64,000 nucleotides of DNA, taken from the NCBI GenBank assembly GCA_016718805.1, contig JADKCP010000002.1:284944-348943 (forward strand), written 5' to 3'. The notes below the pieces were generated by a model. That model was not told the origin of the DNA. It saw nothing but the letters and a program-made list of their open reading frames with translations, and searched no databases. Shown one piece after another: positions 1 to 9,059 of the stretch; position 1 is the first letter of the stretch; the number at the start of each line of letters is the position of its first letter. The translations under genes were made by a program, and so were the position numbers. The DNA comes from Bacteroidota bacterium. Lineage in GTDB: Bacteria > Bacteroidota > Bacteroidia > UBA4408.

Positions 1-1709
1 AAACAATTTTGCCTTTAAAAAGATTAGATACATTGAAAATAGCTTCCGTGAGTTTTGGCGATCGTATTAAAAATACCTTTCAAAAAACACTTGACAATTA
101 TGCTGCAGTAACACACTTTAATTTGACTGCCGACGCTTCTAAAAAAGAATGCGATTCGCTTGTTAAAACATTAAGTAAATTCAATTTGGTACTGGCTTGT
201 CTAAATAACACCAATGTACGACCGGCTAAAAATTTCGGTGTTAGTGAAAAAAGTATTGAGTTATTGGACAGTATTCAAGCCCATACAAAAGTTGTGTTAA
301 CAGTATTGGCAAATCCTGCTTGCTTATCAAAATTTAAAAATCCATTACAATTTAACGCATTAGTAATGGGTTATGAAGAAAGCGAATATAGTCAACGCTT
401 GTGTGCTTCGTTAATTTTTGGAGGAGCTACGTCAAAAGGTAAATTGGCGTTTACTGTTCCAGGTTTTTTTAAAGCCGGTGATGGAATTGATATCGGAGAA
501 CCGGTTCGGTTTAGGTATTGTTTGCCAGAAGAAGCCGGTATAGCTGCTAGTAATTTATCGCGTATTGACACCATTGTAACAAAAGCAATAAAAGAACATG
601 CTGCACCTGGTTGTCAGGTTTTGGTTGCGCAAAACGGCAAGGTTGTTTATCAAAAATCATTTGGTACAACTACTTACGAAACTCCAGTGCCCATTGAAAA
701 TGATTTTGTATACGACATTGCTTCTGTTACAAAAGTAGCAGCTTCGGTGTTATCGCTTATGAAGTTATACGAAAGCGGTAAAATTGAGCTCGATTCTGGA
801 TTAGCTCATTACCTTCCCGAATTAAAAGGGACTTCAAAAGGCAATTTAACCTTACGCGAGATATTAACGCATCAGGCCGGACTTAAAGCATGGATCCCAT
901 TTTGGAAAAACACGATGGAGAATGGTGAGTGGAAAACTTCTTTGTATTGCAAAACTCCAAGTGCTAGGTATTCAACACAAGTTGCTGATAGTTTGTATAT
1001 CTTAACTAGTTATAAGGATAGTATTTATGCAACAATAACTGCATCGCCGATTGACGCCTCTAAAAAGTATTTATATAGCGATTTAGGTTATTATTACATC
1101 AAACAAATTATAGAAAAGATAACAGCTGATTCCCTCCAAAATTACGTAACTAACATTTATAATCAGTTGGGAATGAGCACAACATGTTACTTACCTAAAT
1201 CTAAAATTGAACTAAATAAAATTGTTCCTACTGAAAACGACAGCAAATTTAGAAAGCAACTGCTTCGTGGTTACGTGCATGATCAAGGAGCTGCTTTGTT
1301 GGGTGGAGTTGGTGGTCATGCCGGATTGTTTAGTGATGCTAACGATTTGGCAAAACTGATGCAATTGTACTTAAACAATGGCAGCTATGGAGGCGAGACT
1401 TATTTACGAAAAGAAACCATGCAGCTGTTTACCGATTGTCAATATTGTCCAAATGGAAATCGAAGAGCAATAGGCTTTGATAAACCTGAACCTGACCCTT
1501 CAAAAGAAGACCCATGCTGTAGTTGTGTATCGCTATTGAGTTATGGACATACCGGTTTTACAGGCACTATGGTTTGGATCGACCCACAGTATCAGTTGGT
1601 GTATGTATTTCTTTCGAACCGAGTTTATCCGGATGCTGAGAATAAAAAACTGGTTCAAATGGGTGTTCGCACCAAGGTGCAGGAAGCAATTTACGACGCA
1701 TTGAAGTAA
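1..1709 (+). CDS. GH3 beta-N-acetylglucosaminidase / serine hydrolase fusion, C-terminal part (5' partial)
   Basis: The reading frame is open to the left window edge, so this is the 3' part of a longer gene. Residue numbers count from the TTG at position 9. Residues 1-155 look like the C-terminal subdomain of a GH3 glycosidase (LPLKRLDTLKIAS near the start, FGGATSKGKLAFTVP at about 137-151). Residues 175-566 form a class C beta-lactamase-like serine hydrolase: SxxK as SVTK at 239-242 (nucleophile Ser239), YxN-equivalent YSD at 356-358, and a KTG-equivalent HTG at 514-516. Bacteroidota are known to carry about 1000-aa fusions of this kind, usually with a signal peptide, and they are assumed to act on peptidoglycan fragments in the periplasm. 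The role here is inferred from the family. Confidence 0.85.
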   Translation, partial: TILPLKRLDTLKIASVSFGDRIKNTFQKTLDNYAAVTHFNLTADASKKECDSLVKTLSKFNLVLACLNNTNVRPAKNFGVSEKSIELLDSIQAHTKVVLTVLANPACLSKFKNPLQFNALVMGYEESEYSQRLCASLIFGGATSKGKLAFTVPGFFKAGDGIDIGEPVRFRYCLPEEAGIAASNLSRIDTIVTKAIKEHAAPGCQVLVAQNGKVVYQKSFGTTTYETPVPIENDFVYDIASVTKVAASVLSLMKLYESGKIELDSGLAHYLPELKGTSKGNLTLREILTHQAGLKAWIPFWKNTMENGEWKTSLYCKTPSARYSTQVADSLYILTSYKDSIYATITASPIDASKKYLYSDLGYYYIKQIIEKITADSLQNYVTNIYNQLGMSTTCYLPKSKIELNKIVPTENDSKFRKQLLRGYVHDQGAALLGGVGGHAGLFSDANDLAKLMQLYLNNGSYGGETYLRKETMQLFTDCQYCPNGNRRAIGFDKPEPDPSKEDPCCSCVSLLSYGHTGFTGTMVWIDPQYQLVYVFLSNRVYPDAENKKLVQMGVRTKVQEAIYDALK

Positions 1710-1777
1710 TACACCGATACACCCTCACCTATTTTCAATTCGCACCAGCAATTCAGTTTCTGCTTCAACAAATTAAT

Positions 1778-1785
1778 TATATTTG
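1778..1785 (+). promoter_or_regulatory. -7 promoter box upstream of pyrR
   Basis: TATATTTG matches the Bacteroidota -7 consensus TAnnTTTG and lies 14 nt before the pyrR ATG. This predicts a transcript with a leader of only about 10 nt. No convincing -33 TTG was seen. A leader this short leaves no room for a PyrR-responsive attenuator, so any regulation by PyrR would have to be of another kind. Confidence 0.5.
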
Positions 1786-1799
1786 CACAACTCTATACT

Positions 1800-2339
1800 A
1801 TGCTCGAGCGAATAATTCTAAGCCCTCAGAATTTTAAACTAACGCTTAACCGCCTTTGCTATCAGCTTATTGAAAATTACAACAATTTTGAAAATACGGT
1901 AATGATTGGTTTGCAACCAAGAGGAACTTTTTTGGCGCAACGTATACATGAGCAGCTGATTAGTGAAATGGGTAAAACTAACTTATTGTTGGGAAGTTTA
2001 GATGTTACTTTTTACCGTGATGATTTCAGAAAACACGATGCACCTTTGATTCCGCAAGCTACCGATATTGATTTTACCATCGAAGACAAGAAAGTAATTT
2101 TGGTGGACGATGTGCTATTTACCGGTAGAACTATACGTTCAGGTTTGGACGCAATGCTTTCGTTTGGGCGACCACAAAAGGTTGAACTTATGGTTTTAAT
2201 AGATCGTAGGTTTAGCAGAGATTTACCGATTGAACCCAACTATGTTGGCAAAACTGTAGATACTATTGCCAGTGAAAAAGTTAAAGTGATGTGGAAACAA
2301 AGTGATGGCGAGGATTTGGTTAAACTAATTACCACTTAA
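1800..2339 (+). CDS. pyrR: PyrR, bifunctional pyr operon regulator / uracil phosphoribosyltransferase
   Basis: This 179-aa type I phosphoribosyltransferase has the PRPP-binding loop VILVDDVLFTGRT at 99-111, the PyrR-typical region IGLQPRG at 36-42 and SLDVTFYRDD at 66-75. Family members bind pyr mRNA in Gram-positives and have uracil phosphoribosyltransferase activity; in Bacteroidota the enzymatic role is the safer assumption. The ATG at 1800 follows a -7 box closely. The stop is followed 3 nt later by the pyrB ATG, so the two are very probably one transcript. Confidence 0.92.
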   Translation: MLERIILSPQNFKLTLNRLCYQLIENYNNFENTVMIGLQPRGTFLAQRIHEQLISEMGKTNLLLGSLDVTFYRDDFRKHDAPLIPQATDIDFTIEDKKVILVDDVLFTGRTIRSGLDAMLSFGRPQKVELMVLIDRRFSRDLPIEPNYVGKTVDTIASEKVKVMWKQSDGEDLVKLITT

Positions 2340-2342
2340 ACA

Positions 2343-3262
2343 ATGGAAGGAAAGTTAAGCGTAAAGCATTTATTAGGAATTAAAGATTTACAACTTTCGG
2401 ATATTGAGCTAATTTTTAAAACTGCCGAAAATTTTAAAGCTATTCTCAATCAACCCATTAAAAAAGTCCCTTCACTACGCGATAAAACAATTGCCAATTT
2501 ATTTTTTGAGAATTCAACCCGCACCAAACTTTCGTTTGAATTGGCAGAGCGCAGACTTACAGCAGATGTGATTAGTTTGGCAGCCTCTTCTTCTTCGGTG
2601 AGCAAAGGCGAAACCTTATTAGATACAGTAAATAATATTTTGGCCATGAAGGTGGATGTGGTAGTGATGCGCCATCCGAACCGGGAGCAGCCGTATTTTT
2701 AAGTAAACGTGTTAATTCAGTTATTATAAATGCTGGCGATGGAGCGCATGAACATCCAACCCAGGCCTTGCTTGATGCTTTTTCGATTCGTGAAAAGTTA
2801 GGTGATTTAAAAGGTAAACTCATTGCAATTGTTGGAGATATATTGCATTCGCGCGTTGCACTTTCGAATATATTTTGCCTTCAAAAATGCGGTGCCGAAG
2901 TAATGGTGTGCGGTCCGGCGACCTTATTACCAAAACACATACACTCACTTGGAGTAAAAGTAGAATCCAATTTAAAGAAAGCGCTTGAATGGTGTGATGT
3001 TGCAAATATGTTACGCATACAATTGGAAAGACAAAACATCAGCTATTTTCCTTCCTTGCGCGACTATGTTTTACAATACGGATTAACACTGGACATCTTA
3101 AATTCGCTTTCCAAAAAAATTGTCATCATGCATCCAGGACCAATTAATCGGGGTGTAGAAATTAGTAGTGAGGTGGCCGACAGCGATCAATCCATTATTT
3201 TACAGCAAGTTGAAAATGGGGTGGCGATACGGATGGCTGTACTATATTTACTGTCGAATTAA
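2343..3262 (+). pseudogene. pyrB: Aspartate carbamoyltransferase PyrB, frameshifted in this sequence
   Basis: PyrB condenses carbamoyl phosphate with aspartate, the committed step of pyrimidine synthesis. The 5' frame (2343-2702) carries the carbamoyl-phosphate motif STRT at residues 58-61 and stops after MRHPNREQPYF. The 3' frame contains GDGAHEHPTQALLDAF, then GDILHSRVA, and ends with the substrate-loop motif HPGPINRG. Adding one C at about 2681 (AACCGGG to AACCCGGG) restores RHPNPGAAVFLS and a single 306-aa protein, the normal length for the family. The region from ATG to stop is 920 nt, one short of a multiple of three. All key motifs are intact, so a one-base sequencing or assembly error is likelier than decay. 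The gene directly follows pyrR. Confidence 0.9.
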
Positions 3263-3284
3263 TAAAATAAAACGATAAAATTTT

Positions 3285-3311
3285 TTGTTTTATTTATTGT
3301 TTCTATATTTG
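3285..3311 (+). promoter_or_regulatory. Promoter upstream of STAS gene
   Basis: TTG at 3285-3287 (-33 type) is followed after 16 nt by TATATTTG at 3304-3311 (-7 box TAnnTTTG), 17 nt before the ATG at 3329. The A/T-only inverted repeat AATAAAAC...GTTTTATT just upstream could help end the pyrB transcript. Confidence 0.6.
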
Positions 3312-3328
3312 AAAAAAAAAACGGAACT

Positions 3329-3703
3329 ATGAATTTCCAAATCGAAAAGAAAGAAAAATACACCCTGATCAAGGTTCTTATTGAAAAACTGGATAACAAT
3401 GTTTCTCCAAGTTTAAAGTCGGAGTTGGTTGTGTTAACTACTGAAGGAGTTAAAAACATTGTAATGGATTTAACAGCAGTTCGTTATTGCGATTCATCTG
3501 GACTGAGTGCAATTTTAGTTGCCAACCGTTTATGTAAGAATGCAAATGGTTCTTTTGTATTGTGTTCAATACAAGAGGCTGTAAAAAAATTGATTTCAAT
3601 TTCTCAGTTAGATTCTATTTTAAAAATCACCAACACCGTTGACGAAGCTGTAGACTATGTAGTTATGGAAGAAGTTGATCGTGAATTGGGTGAAGATGAT
3701 TGA
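3329..3703 (+). CDS. STAS-domain anti-sigma factor antagonist
   Basis: This 124-aa protein is a single STAS domain related to SpoIIAA/RsbV. The phosphorylation motif DSSGL is at 55-59, with Ser57 at the position phosphorylated in SpoIIAA. Such proteins bind and neutralise an anti-sigma kinase, or act in related partner-switching modules. The C-terminal about 18 residues are acidic and extend past the domain. No kinase or phosphatase partner is adjacent. The gene has its own promoter and terminator, so it is monocistronic. Confidence 0.85.
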   Translation: MNFQIEKKEKYTLIKVLIEKLDNNVSPSLKSELVVLTTEGVKNIVMDLTAVRYCDSSGLSAILVANRLCKNANGSFVLCSIQEAVKKLISISQLDSILKITNTVDEAVDYVVMEEVDRELGEDD

Positions 3704-3726
3704 TTAATTAACCCTCTGAATAAAAT

Positions 3727-3763
3727 AACCGCTAATTCATAAAATTGACTAGCGGTTTTTTTT
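3727..3763 (+). terminator. Rho-independent terminator after STAS gene
   Basis: AACCGCTA (3727-3734) pairs with TAGCGGTT (3750-3757) and is followed by eight T residues, 24 nt past the stop codon. Confidence 0.85.
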
Positions 3764-3807
3764 ATCCTACTCAAAGTAACTACTAATCACGTTTTAAAAC
3801 TCTTTTT

Positions 3808-4719
3808 TTGTCTTTTCAACTAACCATTTTAGGAAGCAGTTCAGCAACACCAACTTCACAAAGGAATCCTACCGCTCAATACCTCACGGTACACGACCGA
3901 CATTTCTTAATTGATTGTGGAGAAGGCACACAAATGCAGTTGCGCAAATACAAATTAAAATTTACCCGCATCAACCATATTTTTATAAGCCACCTTCATG
4001 GTGATCATTATCTAGGCTTACAGGGATTATTATCGAGTTTGCATCTTTTGGGCTGTACTCAGGATATACATCTATACTGCCCCAAACCCTTGAAAGAAAT
4101 TATTGATTTGCAACTGCTGCATTCTGATACTCATTTGAAATATACGTTGAAATATCATTTTTTGAATACCAATGAAAAGGAGCTTATTTTTGAAGATGAT
4201 AAAGTGCAAGTTGAATCAATACCGTTGAATCATCGCATACCTTGTTGTGGTTTTGTTTTTAAAGAAAAACCGGGTTTATTATCCATACGTAAAGAAATGA
4301 TCGAGTTTCATGGCATTTCAACAAAAGACATTTTACGTATTAAAAAAGGTGAAGATTATCAAACCAAGGATGGCAAAGTAATTAAAAACAAGGTACTAAC
4401 TTATCCGGCTGAATCGCTTCGCTCCTATGCCTTTTGTTCAGATACTTGTTACGACGAGCGCATACTTCCGTACATTAAAAAAGTAAGTTTACTGTATCAT
4501 GAAGCTACCTTTTTAAAAAATTTGGAAAAAAGAGCGCTCGAAACTTTTCATTCAACCGCTGAACAAGCTGCTGTGATTGCTAAAAAAGCACAGGTAGATA
4601 AATTACTAATCGGTCATTTTTCCGCGCGATATAAGGATCTCAAACCTTTGCTCGATGAAAGTAAAGCAGTATTTAAAAATACAGAATTAGCTTGTGAAGG
4701 ACTAGTAGTTGAACTTTAA
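3808..4719 (+). CDS. rnz: Ribonuclease Z (tRNA 3' processing endonuclease)
   Basis: This 303-aa metallo-beta-lactamase-fold enzyme removes 3' trailers from tRNA precursors. The zinc-binding signature HLHGDH is at 62-67. The N-terminus LTILGSSSATPT and the C-terminal segments HEATF and IGHFSARY are typical of RNase Z. An in-frame TAA at 3784-3786 leaves the TTG at 3808 as the only plausible start, and that start fits the family N-terminus. The gene is alone on its strand, bounded by terminators on both sides. Confidence 0.93.
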   Translation: MSFQLTILGSSSATPTSQRNPTAQYLTVHDRHFLIDCGEGTQMQLRKYKLKFTRINHIFISHLHGDHYLGLQGLLSSLHLLGCTQDIHLYCPKPLKEIIDLQLLHSDTHLKYTLKYHFLNTNEKELIFEDDKVQVESIPLNHRIPCCGFVFKEKPGLLSIRKEMIEFHGISTKDILRIKKGEDYQTKDGKVIKNKVLTYPAESLRSYAFCSDTCYDERILPYIKKVSLLYHEATFLKNLEKRALETFHSTAEQAAVIAKKAQVDKLLIGHFSARYKDLKPLLDESKAVFKNTELACEGLVVEL

Positions 4720-4798
4720 AATTAATGCTCTACTGAAATTTTTCTTTTTTTAAAAGCGCGCTGTACTCTTATTTATAGCGAGGTTTATGCAATTATAT

Positions 4799-4854
4799 AA
4801 GCTATTGAACTAGTTTAAAGTTTATCATTATTTAAACTGAATAATAGCTTTTAT
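4799..4854. terminator. Nested inverted repeat between convergent genes, likely bidirectional terminator
   Basis: Outer arms AAGCTATT (4799-4806) and AATAGCTT (4843-4850) enclose inner arms GTTTAAA and TTTAAAC, with TTTTAT following on the plus strand. It lies between the convergent ends of rnz and the T9SS hydrolase gene. The stem is AT-rich, so it is weaker than the other terminators here. Confidence 0.5.
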
Positions 4855-4954
4855 CAAAGGATTGATTTTTATTTTAAATGTAAAGTTCAAGCCCTACCAT
4901 TGTGTTTGAGTGAAACTTATGCTGTTTAAATTCTGATTTTTTTTGAGTAATTGT

Positions 4955-6067
4955 CTATTCCTTTTGCCCTCCTTCGAGTATTAATTTATCGGTATAAATT
5001 ACTTTTAGCGCTTGTGAAAGTTGGATGAAATAAATCCCATTCGGCAAATTGTCTCTATTGAAAGTAAAAGTTGTTCCATTAATATTTTGAAATTGCTTTA
5101 CCTGTTGGCCAAAAACATTATAAATGCTGAGTGTTGCAGCTTCAAGTAAATAATTAGTTTGAAAACATGTATTCTTATAAAAAGGATTGGGATAAAAAAT
5201 AGATTTATGTGCTTGGGTAAGATTAAGATTTACTGAACTACTACCATTGTAACATTCGAGGTACTTGTTTAACATCGTGTCTTTGTAAGGTTCGCTTATA
5301 GTTTGTTGAAATCCATTGTGGCCCAACAAAGAATCCTGTATGTAAATATCTACTATTGCTCCTTTGCTAATTAACCAATTTTGAGTAAAATTTAATCCAT
5401 CACAAGCACCTCCAGTGTAAGGAGGTTCAGGAGGACCACAAAATAAATTCCAATGCTTACCTATAAAAACATTTTGTATGCCGTTAATAGAGTTGTATAA
5501 AGGGTATGTTAAATCAATTTTTCCTGCATTCGAAATTGTTGTGCAAAAATAGTTTTTACCGCTTTGTATATCATTGTAAATAACGGCATAGGTACGTGCC
5601 GAGCCAAGACTAAAACCGTGTAAAAGTGCTTTATTAGATGGGTATGCAATATTCATTAAGGCAGCGTCTAAGTAATTGTATATGGTATCGTCATGAAAAT
5701 AGCCGATTAAATAATTAAATACATTGGTGTATTTATTATACTGTAAAGCAATTATTCCGCAATTGTGCGATAAAGCTGAAGTGTGCCAACTTTTAAATTC
5801 ATTAAATGCATTTCCTTTTGAACCATGAAGAGTAACAATTAATGGAGTAGAATTGGGAATGGCACCAGGCGGAAACCACTGAAGATAAAAAGAACTGCTA
5901 TCGGGTGTAGAAATTACTTGTACACCATTGTTTATTGCATAGCTTACGTTTAACGGATTATATACATTGCAAGAATCGTAAATTGCTTGCGCAACCGAGG
6001 AGAGTTGAGCATCAGCCGCTTTACTATGTAATAAAAAGACAAAACTAAGGGCAAGTAATTTTTTCAT
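4955..6067 (-). CDS. Secreted alpha/beta-hydrolase-like protein with T9SS type A sorting domain
   Basis: This 370-aa protein has a signal peptide (residues 1-20, cleavage after ADA). Its alpha/beta-hydrolase-like core has an oxyanion HG at 81-82 and a nucleophile elbow GFSLG with Ser153. A His in LLGHNGF near residue 250 is a candidate catalytic base. The last about 75 residues (FYPNPF..., then GIYFIQL) are a T9SS type A C-terminal sorting domain. It is therefore predicted to be exported through T9SS and released or attached to the surface. Esterase or peptidase activity is possible; the substrate is unknown. The gene is monocistronic. Confidence 0.75.
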   Translation of the reverse strand: MKKLLALSFVFLLHSKAADAQLSSVAQAIYDSCNVYNPLNVSYAINNGVQVISTPDSSSFYLQWFPPGAIPNSTPLIVTLHGSKGNAFNEFKSWHTSALSHNCGIIALQYNKYTNVFNYLIGYFHDDTIYNYLDAALMNIAYPSNKALLHGFSLGSARTYAVIYNDIQSGKNYFCTTISNAGKIDLTYPLYNSINGIQNVFIGKHWNLFCGPPEPPYTGGACDGLNFTQNWLISKGAIVDIYIQDSLLGHNGFQQTISEPYKDTMLNKYLECYNGSSSVNLNLTQAHKSIFYPNPFYKNTCFQTNYLLEAATLSIYNVFGQQVKQFQNINGTTFTFNRDNLPNGIYFIQLSQALKVIYTDKLILEGGQKE

Positions 6068-6184
6068 AAATCTCTAGTTTTAATAGCAAACACTTTGACG
6101 CTAGTTTTTAAAAAAGTTTAATGGTCCATCATTTTCTATTTGAACTACGCTTTGTACTTCCTTAATTAGTAAAAAGCAAAATAA

Positions 6185-7267
6185 TTACTCTAAATTTTCA
6201 AAATAAAACAAGGATCCTTTATCACCAACTGCCCAACCGCTGTTAGAAGTAACAAGCAAAACTGAATGGAGGTTAATTTTATTTGGAACTTCCGAATAAC
6301 TCCAGCTTTCGCCTACATCTTCTGAAAAAAGCACATAGCCATTTTCGCCCATTGCCACTGCCGTTTCTGAATTGTAACAATCAATGCAAGTGAAGTGCTT
6401 TCGTTTGCTGCTAAGTAGCGAATTTCCATTTATTTTCGAATTCCAACTAGCACCTGCGTCTGTGCTCTTGTATAGGTTTCCATTGTAACCGCATAATAAA
6501 CCCGTACTGTTTGATGTAATTTTTATTCCGGTAAAAAAATCGTCCGACACTGATTGGTATTGCCAGCTTATTCCTCCATCAGTAGACTTTAATAATACAC
6601 CGTATCCACCGGCAAAAGCCGTAGATTCATTCAGGCATTGCAAGGAGCGCAATTCATGACTTTCGGTTAAAACTGTATGCCAGGTTTTACCGGAATTTTC
6701 GGATTTTAAAATTATTCCGTTTCCAAAATCATCACCGCCCACAATCAGTGCTGTAGAGTCGTTTAAAAAATTAATGTCTCTTAATACTACTCTAAAATTA
6801 TATGCAACCGTATCGAGTACCGGACAATGTTCCCATGTTGCTCCTCCATTTATTGTTTTAAAAATCTCTAATTCATCACCCAAAGCAAAACCAAGTTGGC
6901 TATTTTTAAAATACAGTTTATTAAATGAAAAATTGGGGCTTTCGAGTACAATAGTCCAACTTATTCCTTTATCGGTAGAGCGGTAAATGAAGCCGTTTTT
7001 TTCGCGATTTCCACCGCAAAAAAACATGCTATCGCTTGAAGTAAAACAAGTCAAAGATTTTATTTTATCAGTAACCGGTGTATTCAATAAGGTAAAACTC
7101 AGCGATGCTTCCTTCTTTTTTTTGCAAGCATAGTTACTCGAAAAAAACAGCAGCAATAAAAAAAGCCTTGCAAATTGCAAAGCTTTAGTTGTACTAACAG
7201 TAGGTATTTTAAAAGGTGTATCCAACTTGAAATGCAGGATTAAAAATAGTTGCCGTATAATCTTCAA
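6185..7267 (-). CDS. Ycf48-like / BNR-repeat beta-propeller lipoprotein
   Basis: Repeated BNR-type motifs (STDKGISW, TINGGATW, SENSGKTW, STDGGISW, STDAGASW, SEDVGESW) indicate a beta-propeller like the photosystem assembly factor Ycf48 and sialidase-like folds. In non-phototrophic Bacteroidota these are surface proteins of unknown role. The ATG at 7267 lies inside the preceding gene. A TTG at 7180 gives a compact lipoprotein signal peptide (MQFARLFLLLLFF, then NYAC with Lys after the Cys), which I consider the more likely start (6185..7180). A terminator hairpin for the preceding gene overlaps this start. Function not recognised. Confidence 0.65.
   Translation of the reverse strand: MKIIRQLFLILHFKLDTPFKIPTVSTTKALQFARLFLLLLFFSSNYACKKKKEASLSFTLLNTPVTDKIKSLTCFTSSDSMFFCGGNREKNGFIYRSTDKGISWTIVLESPNFSFNKLYFKNSQLGFALGDELEIFKTINGGATWEHCPVLDTVAYNFRVVLRDINFLNDSTALIVGGDDFGNGIILKSENSGKTWHTVLTESHELRSLQCLNESTAFAGGYGVLLKSTDGGISWQYQSVSDDFFTGIKITSNSTGLLCGYNGNLYKSTDAGASWNSKINGNSLLSSKRKHFTCIDCYNSETAVAMGENGYVLFSEDVGESWSYSEVPNKINLHSVLLVTSNSGWAVGDKGSLFYFENLE
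7158..7185 (-). terminator. Rho-independent terminator overlapping the start of the Ycf48-like gene
   Basis: On the minus strand AAGCTTTGCA and TGCAAGGCTT form a 10-bp stem with one G-U pair and a 3-nt loop, followed by a run of seven T. It ends the transcript of the gene at 7209-8135. Confidence 0.75.
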
Positions 7268-8135
7268 ACTCGGTATTGTTTTGACGGAAACCTAAACCAA
7301 TTTGTAAGTTGAGTGAAAAATTGGTTGAACTTTTAAAAGCAAAACCGGTATTGATCATTCCTGAATAAGAAGTGCCTTTTGCATCCTTGGTTGTTATTTT
7401 ATAATCGTAATAAGGATAAGAACCGGTAGGATTCACTACATAATATTTTAATTCCTGATAGGTGTAGTCAATGTTACCGTAATAAAAGGCAGGTCCAACA
7501 AAAAAAGCAGCGGCATGTTGTCCAAAAGGATATACATTTAATTCGAGCCCGAAAGTATTTTTTCGTACTATCGATGTATACTTTGTTTCATCGTTGGGCG
7601 TACTCGAGTAGTAATATTGTTCTTGTCGGTTTTGTGTTGAGTAAGAGTTTAAATAATCCACATCCATGGTTTGATTGCTTGCTAAGCCAAATGTTACAGG
7701 AATTTTGCAGCCTAAATATCCATTTGCAAAAATATGTTCAAACGACACACCTACTCTTCTAAAAATTACATCGGTAATCGAAAAACCCAGAATGTTTTTC
7801 TTGTAAACAAAACTTTTAGCCGCTTTTGATTCAACAGCAGTCGGAGTTTCAGGAGCTACAGGAGCTACAGGAACTGTAGGAGCAATCGGAGCACTGCTTT
7901 GTGCTGAAAAATTTTCAACAGTTCCATTCGCAAAAACAAGCTTGTCGACTATGCTCACAAGTTCACGATAAGTTGGTCCTTCCGGATTATCGGCTCGTTT
8001 AAACACTATTTCCGATTTGCTTAGTTCGAGCACTTTAGCTTCGCGGATGGTACCATTTTTATAATAAATACGATCTTGTGAAAATGCGCCGAATGCAAGA
8101 AAAACCAGAAAGAGTAAGGAAACAATTTTTTTCAT
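7209..8135 (-). CDS. Putative outer-membrane beta-barrel protein, function unknown
   Basis: This 308-aa protein has a signal peptide (cleavage near AFSQ, residue 20). A small N-terminal domain starts DRIYYKNGTIREAKV, resembling periplasmic domains that precede barrels. A Pro/Ala-rich linker (PVAPVAPETP) sits at about residues 88-101. The remainder has alternating aromatic/polar strands and ends in GYTF, a C-terminal Phe typical of outer-membrane barrels. It begins 11 nt after the sucD stop and ends at a strong terminator, so it may be cotranscribed with sucD. No enzymatic motif was seen. Confidence 0.65.
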   Translation of the reverse strand: MKKIVSLLFLVFLAFGAFSQDRIYYKNGTIREAKVLELSKSEIVFKRADNPEGPTYRELVSIVDKLVFANGTVENFSAQSSAPIAPTVPVAPVAPETPTAVESKAAKSFVYKKNILGFSITDVIFRRVGVSFEHIFANGYLGCKIPVTFGLASNQTMDVDYLNSYSTQNRQEQYYYSSTPNDETKYTSIVRKNTFGLELNVYPFGQHAAAFFVGPAFYYGNIDYTYQELKYYVVNPTGSYPYYDYKITTKDAKGTSYSGMINTGFAFKSSTNFSLNLQIGLGFRQNNTEFEDYTATIFNPAFQVGYTF

Positions 8136-8146
8136 TTGAGTAGGAT

Positions 8147-9028
8147 TTAAGCCACCACTTTTGAAATTACTTCAGCCATTTTTTTACCAATAACAGCAGG
8201 CGATTCAACCACGTGAATTCCACAAGCACGCATAATTTTCATTTTAGCGGCTGCAGTATCATCTGAACCTCCAACAATAGCTCCGGCATGTCCCATACGT
8301 CGTCCGGGAGGAGCAGTTTGTCCGGCAATAAATCCTACCACCGGTTTGGTTCCATTTTCTTTAATCCAGTTAGCAGCTTCAGCTTCCATACCACCACCAA
8401 TTTCGCCAATCATAACAATACCGTGCGTATCGGGATCTTTCATCAATAATTCAACAGCTTGTTTGGTAGTAGTTCCAATAATTGGATCACCACCAATTCC
8501 AATTGCAGTAGTAATTCCAAGGCCGGCTTTTACAATTTGATCGGCCGCCTCATAGGTTAAAGTACCCGATTTGCTTACAATTCCAATATGTCCTTTTTTG
8601 AAAACAAAACCGGGCATAATTCCCACTTTAGCTTCACCGGCAGTAATAACTCCGGGGCAATTCGGTCCAATTAAAGTACAATCTTTACTGCTTAAATATT
8701 CTTTTACAGTAATCATGTCTTTAGTTGGTATTCCTTCGGTAATACAAACAATTACTTTAATGCCAGCTTCGGCAGCTTCCATTATTGCATCGGCCGCAAA
8801 AGCAGGTGGTACAAAAATAATAGAAACATCGGCAGCAGTGGCTTTCACTGCATCGGCAACCGTATTAAATACAGGTTTATCTAGGTGCTTTTGTCCTCCT
8901 TTACCGGGTGTTACCCCTCCTACTACATTGGTACCGAATTCAATCATTTGGGAAGCATGAAAAGTTCCTTCATTACCGGTAAAACCTTGCACAATTACTT
9001 TGGAATTTTTATTTACTAAAACGCTCAT
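8147..9028 (-). CDS. sucD: Succinyl-CoA ligase, alpha subunit
   Basis: This subunit binds CoA and carries the phosphohistidine in the reversible conversion of succinyl-CoA to succinate with ATP/GTP formation (TCA cycle). The 293-aa length is standard. Visible motifs are the CoA-binding Rossmann start VIVQGFTGNEGTFH, GPNCPG, and the active-site His at residue 247 (RRMGHAGAI). Its partner sucC is not adjacent but lies at 34538-35749, also on the minus strand. Both genes have a TACATTTG promoter box. Confidence 0.97.
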   Translation of the reverse strand: MSVLVNKNSKVIVQGFTGNEGTFHASQMIEFGTNVVGGVTPGKGGQKHLDKPVFNTVADAVKATAADVSIIFVPPAFAADAIMEAAEAGIKVIVCITEGIPTKDMITVKEYLSSKDCTLIGPNCPGVITAGEAKVGIMPGFVFKKGHIGIVSKSGTLTYEAADQIVKAGLGITTAIGIGGDPIIGTTTKQAVELLMKDPDTHGIVMIGEIGGGMEAEAANWIKENGTKPVVGFIAGQTAPPGRRMGHAGAIVGGSDDTAAAKMKIMRACGIHVVESPAVIGKKMAEVISKVVA

Positions 9029-9051
9029 AGTTTATTTTTTTTCAGTTCTGA

Positions 9052-9059
9052 CAAATGTA
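9052..9059 (-). promoter_or_regulatory. -7 promoter box of sucD
   Basis: On the minus strand this reads TACATTTG (TAnnTTTG), 23 nt before the sucD ATG. The sucC promoter has the identical 8-mer. Confidence 0.55.

Noticed and set aside
2343..3262. Programmed frameshift in pyrB
   Set aside because: No slippery heptamer of the usual kind or stimulatory structure was seen; a single missing C in a run explains the shift, and the same happens at 28976.
4955..6067. Calling the T9SS hydrolase a specific esterase or acetyl-xylan esterase
   Set aside because: GFSLG, HG and a His suggest alpha/beta-hydrolase chemistry, but no substrate-specific motif was seen.
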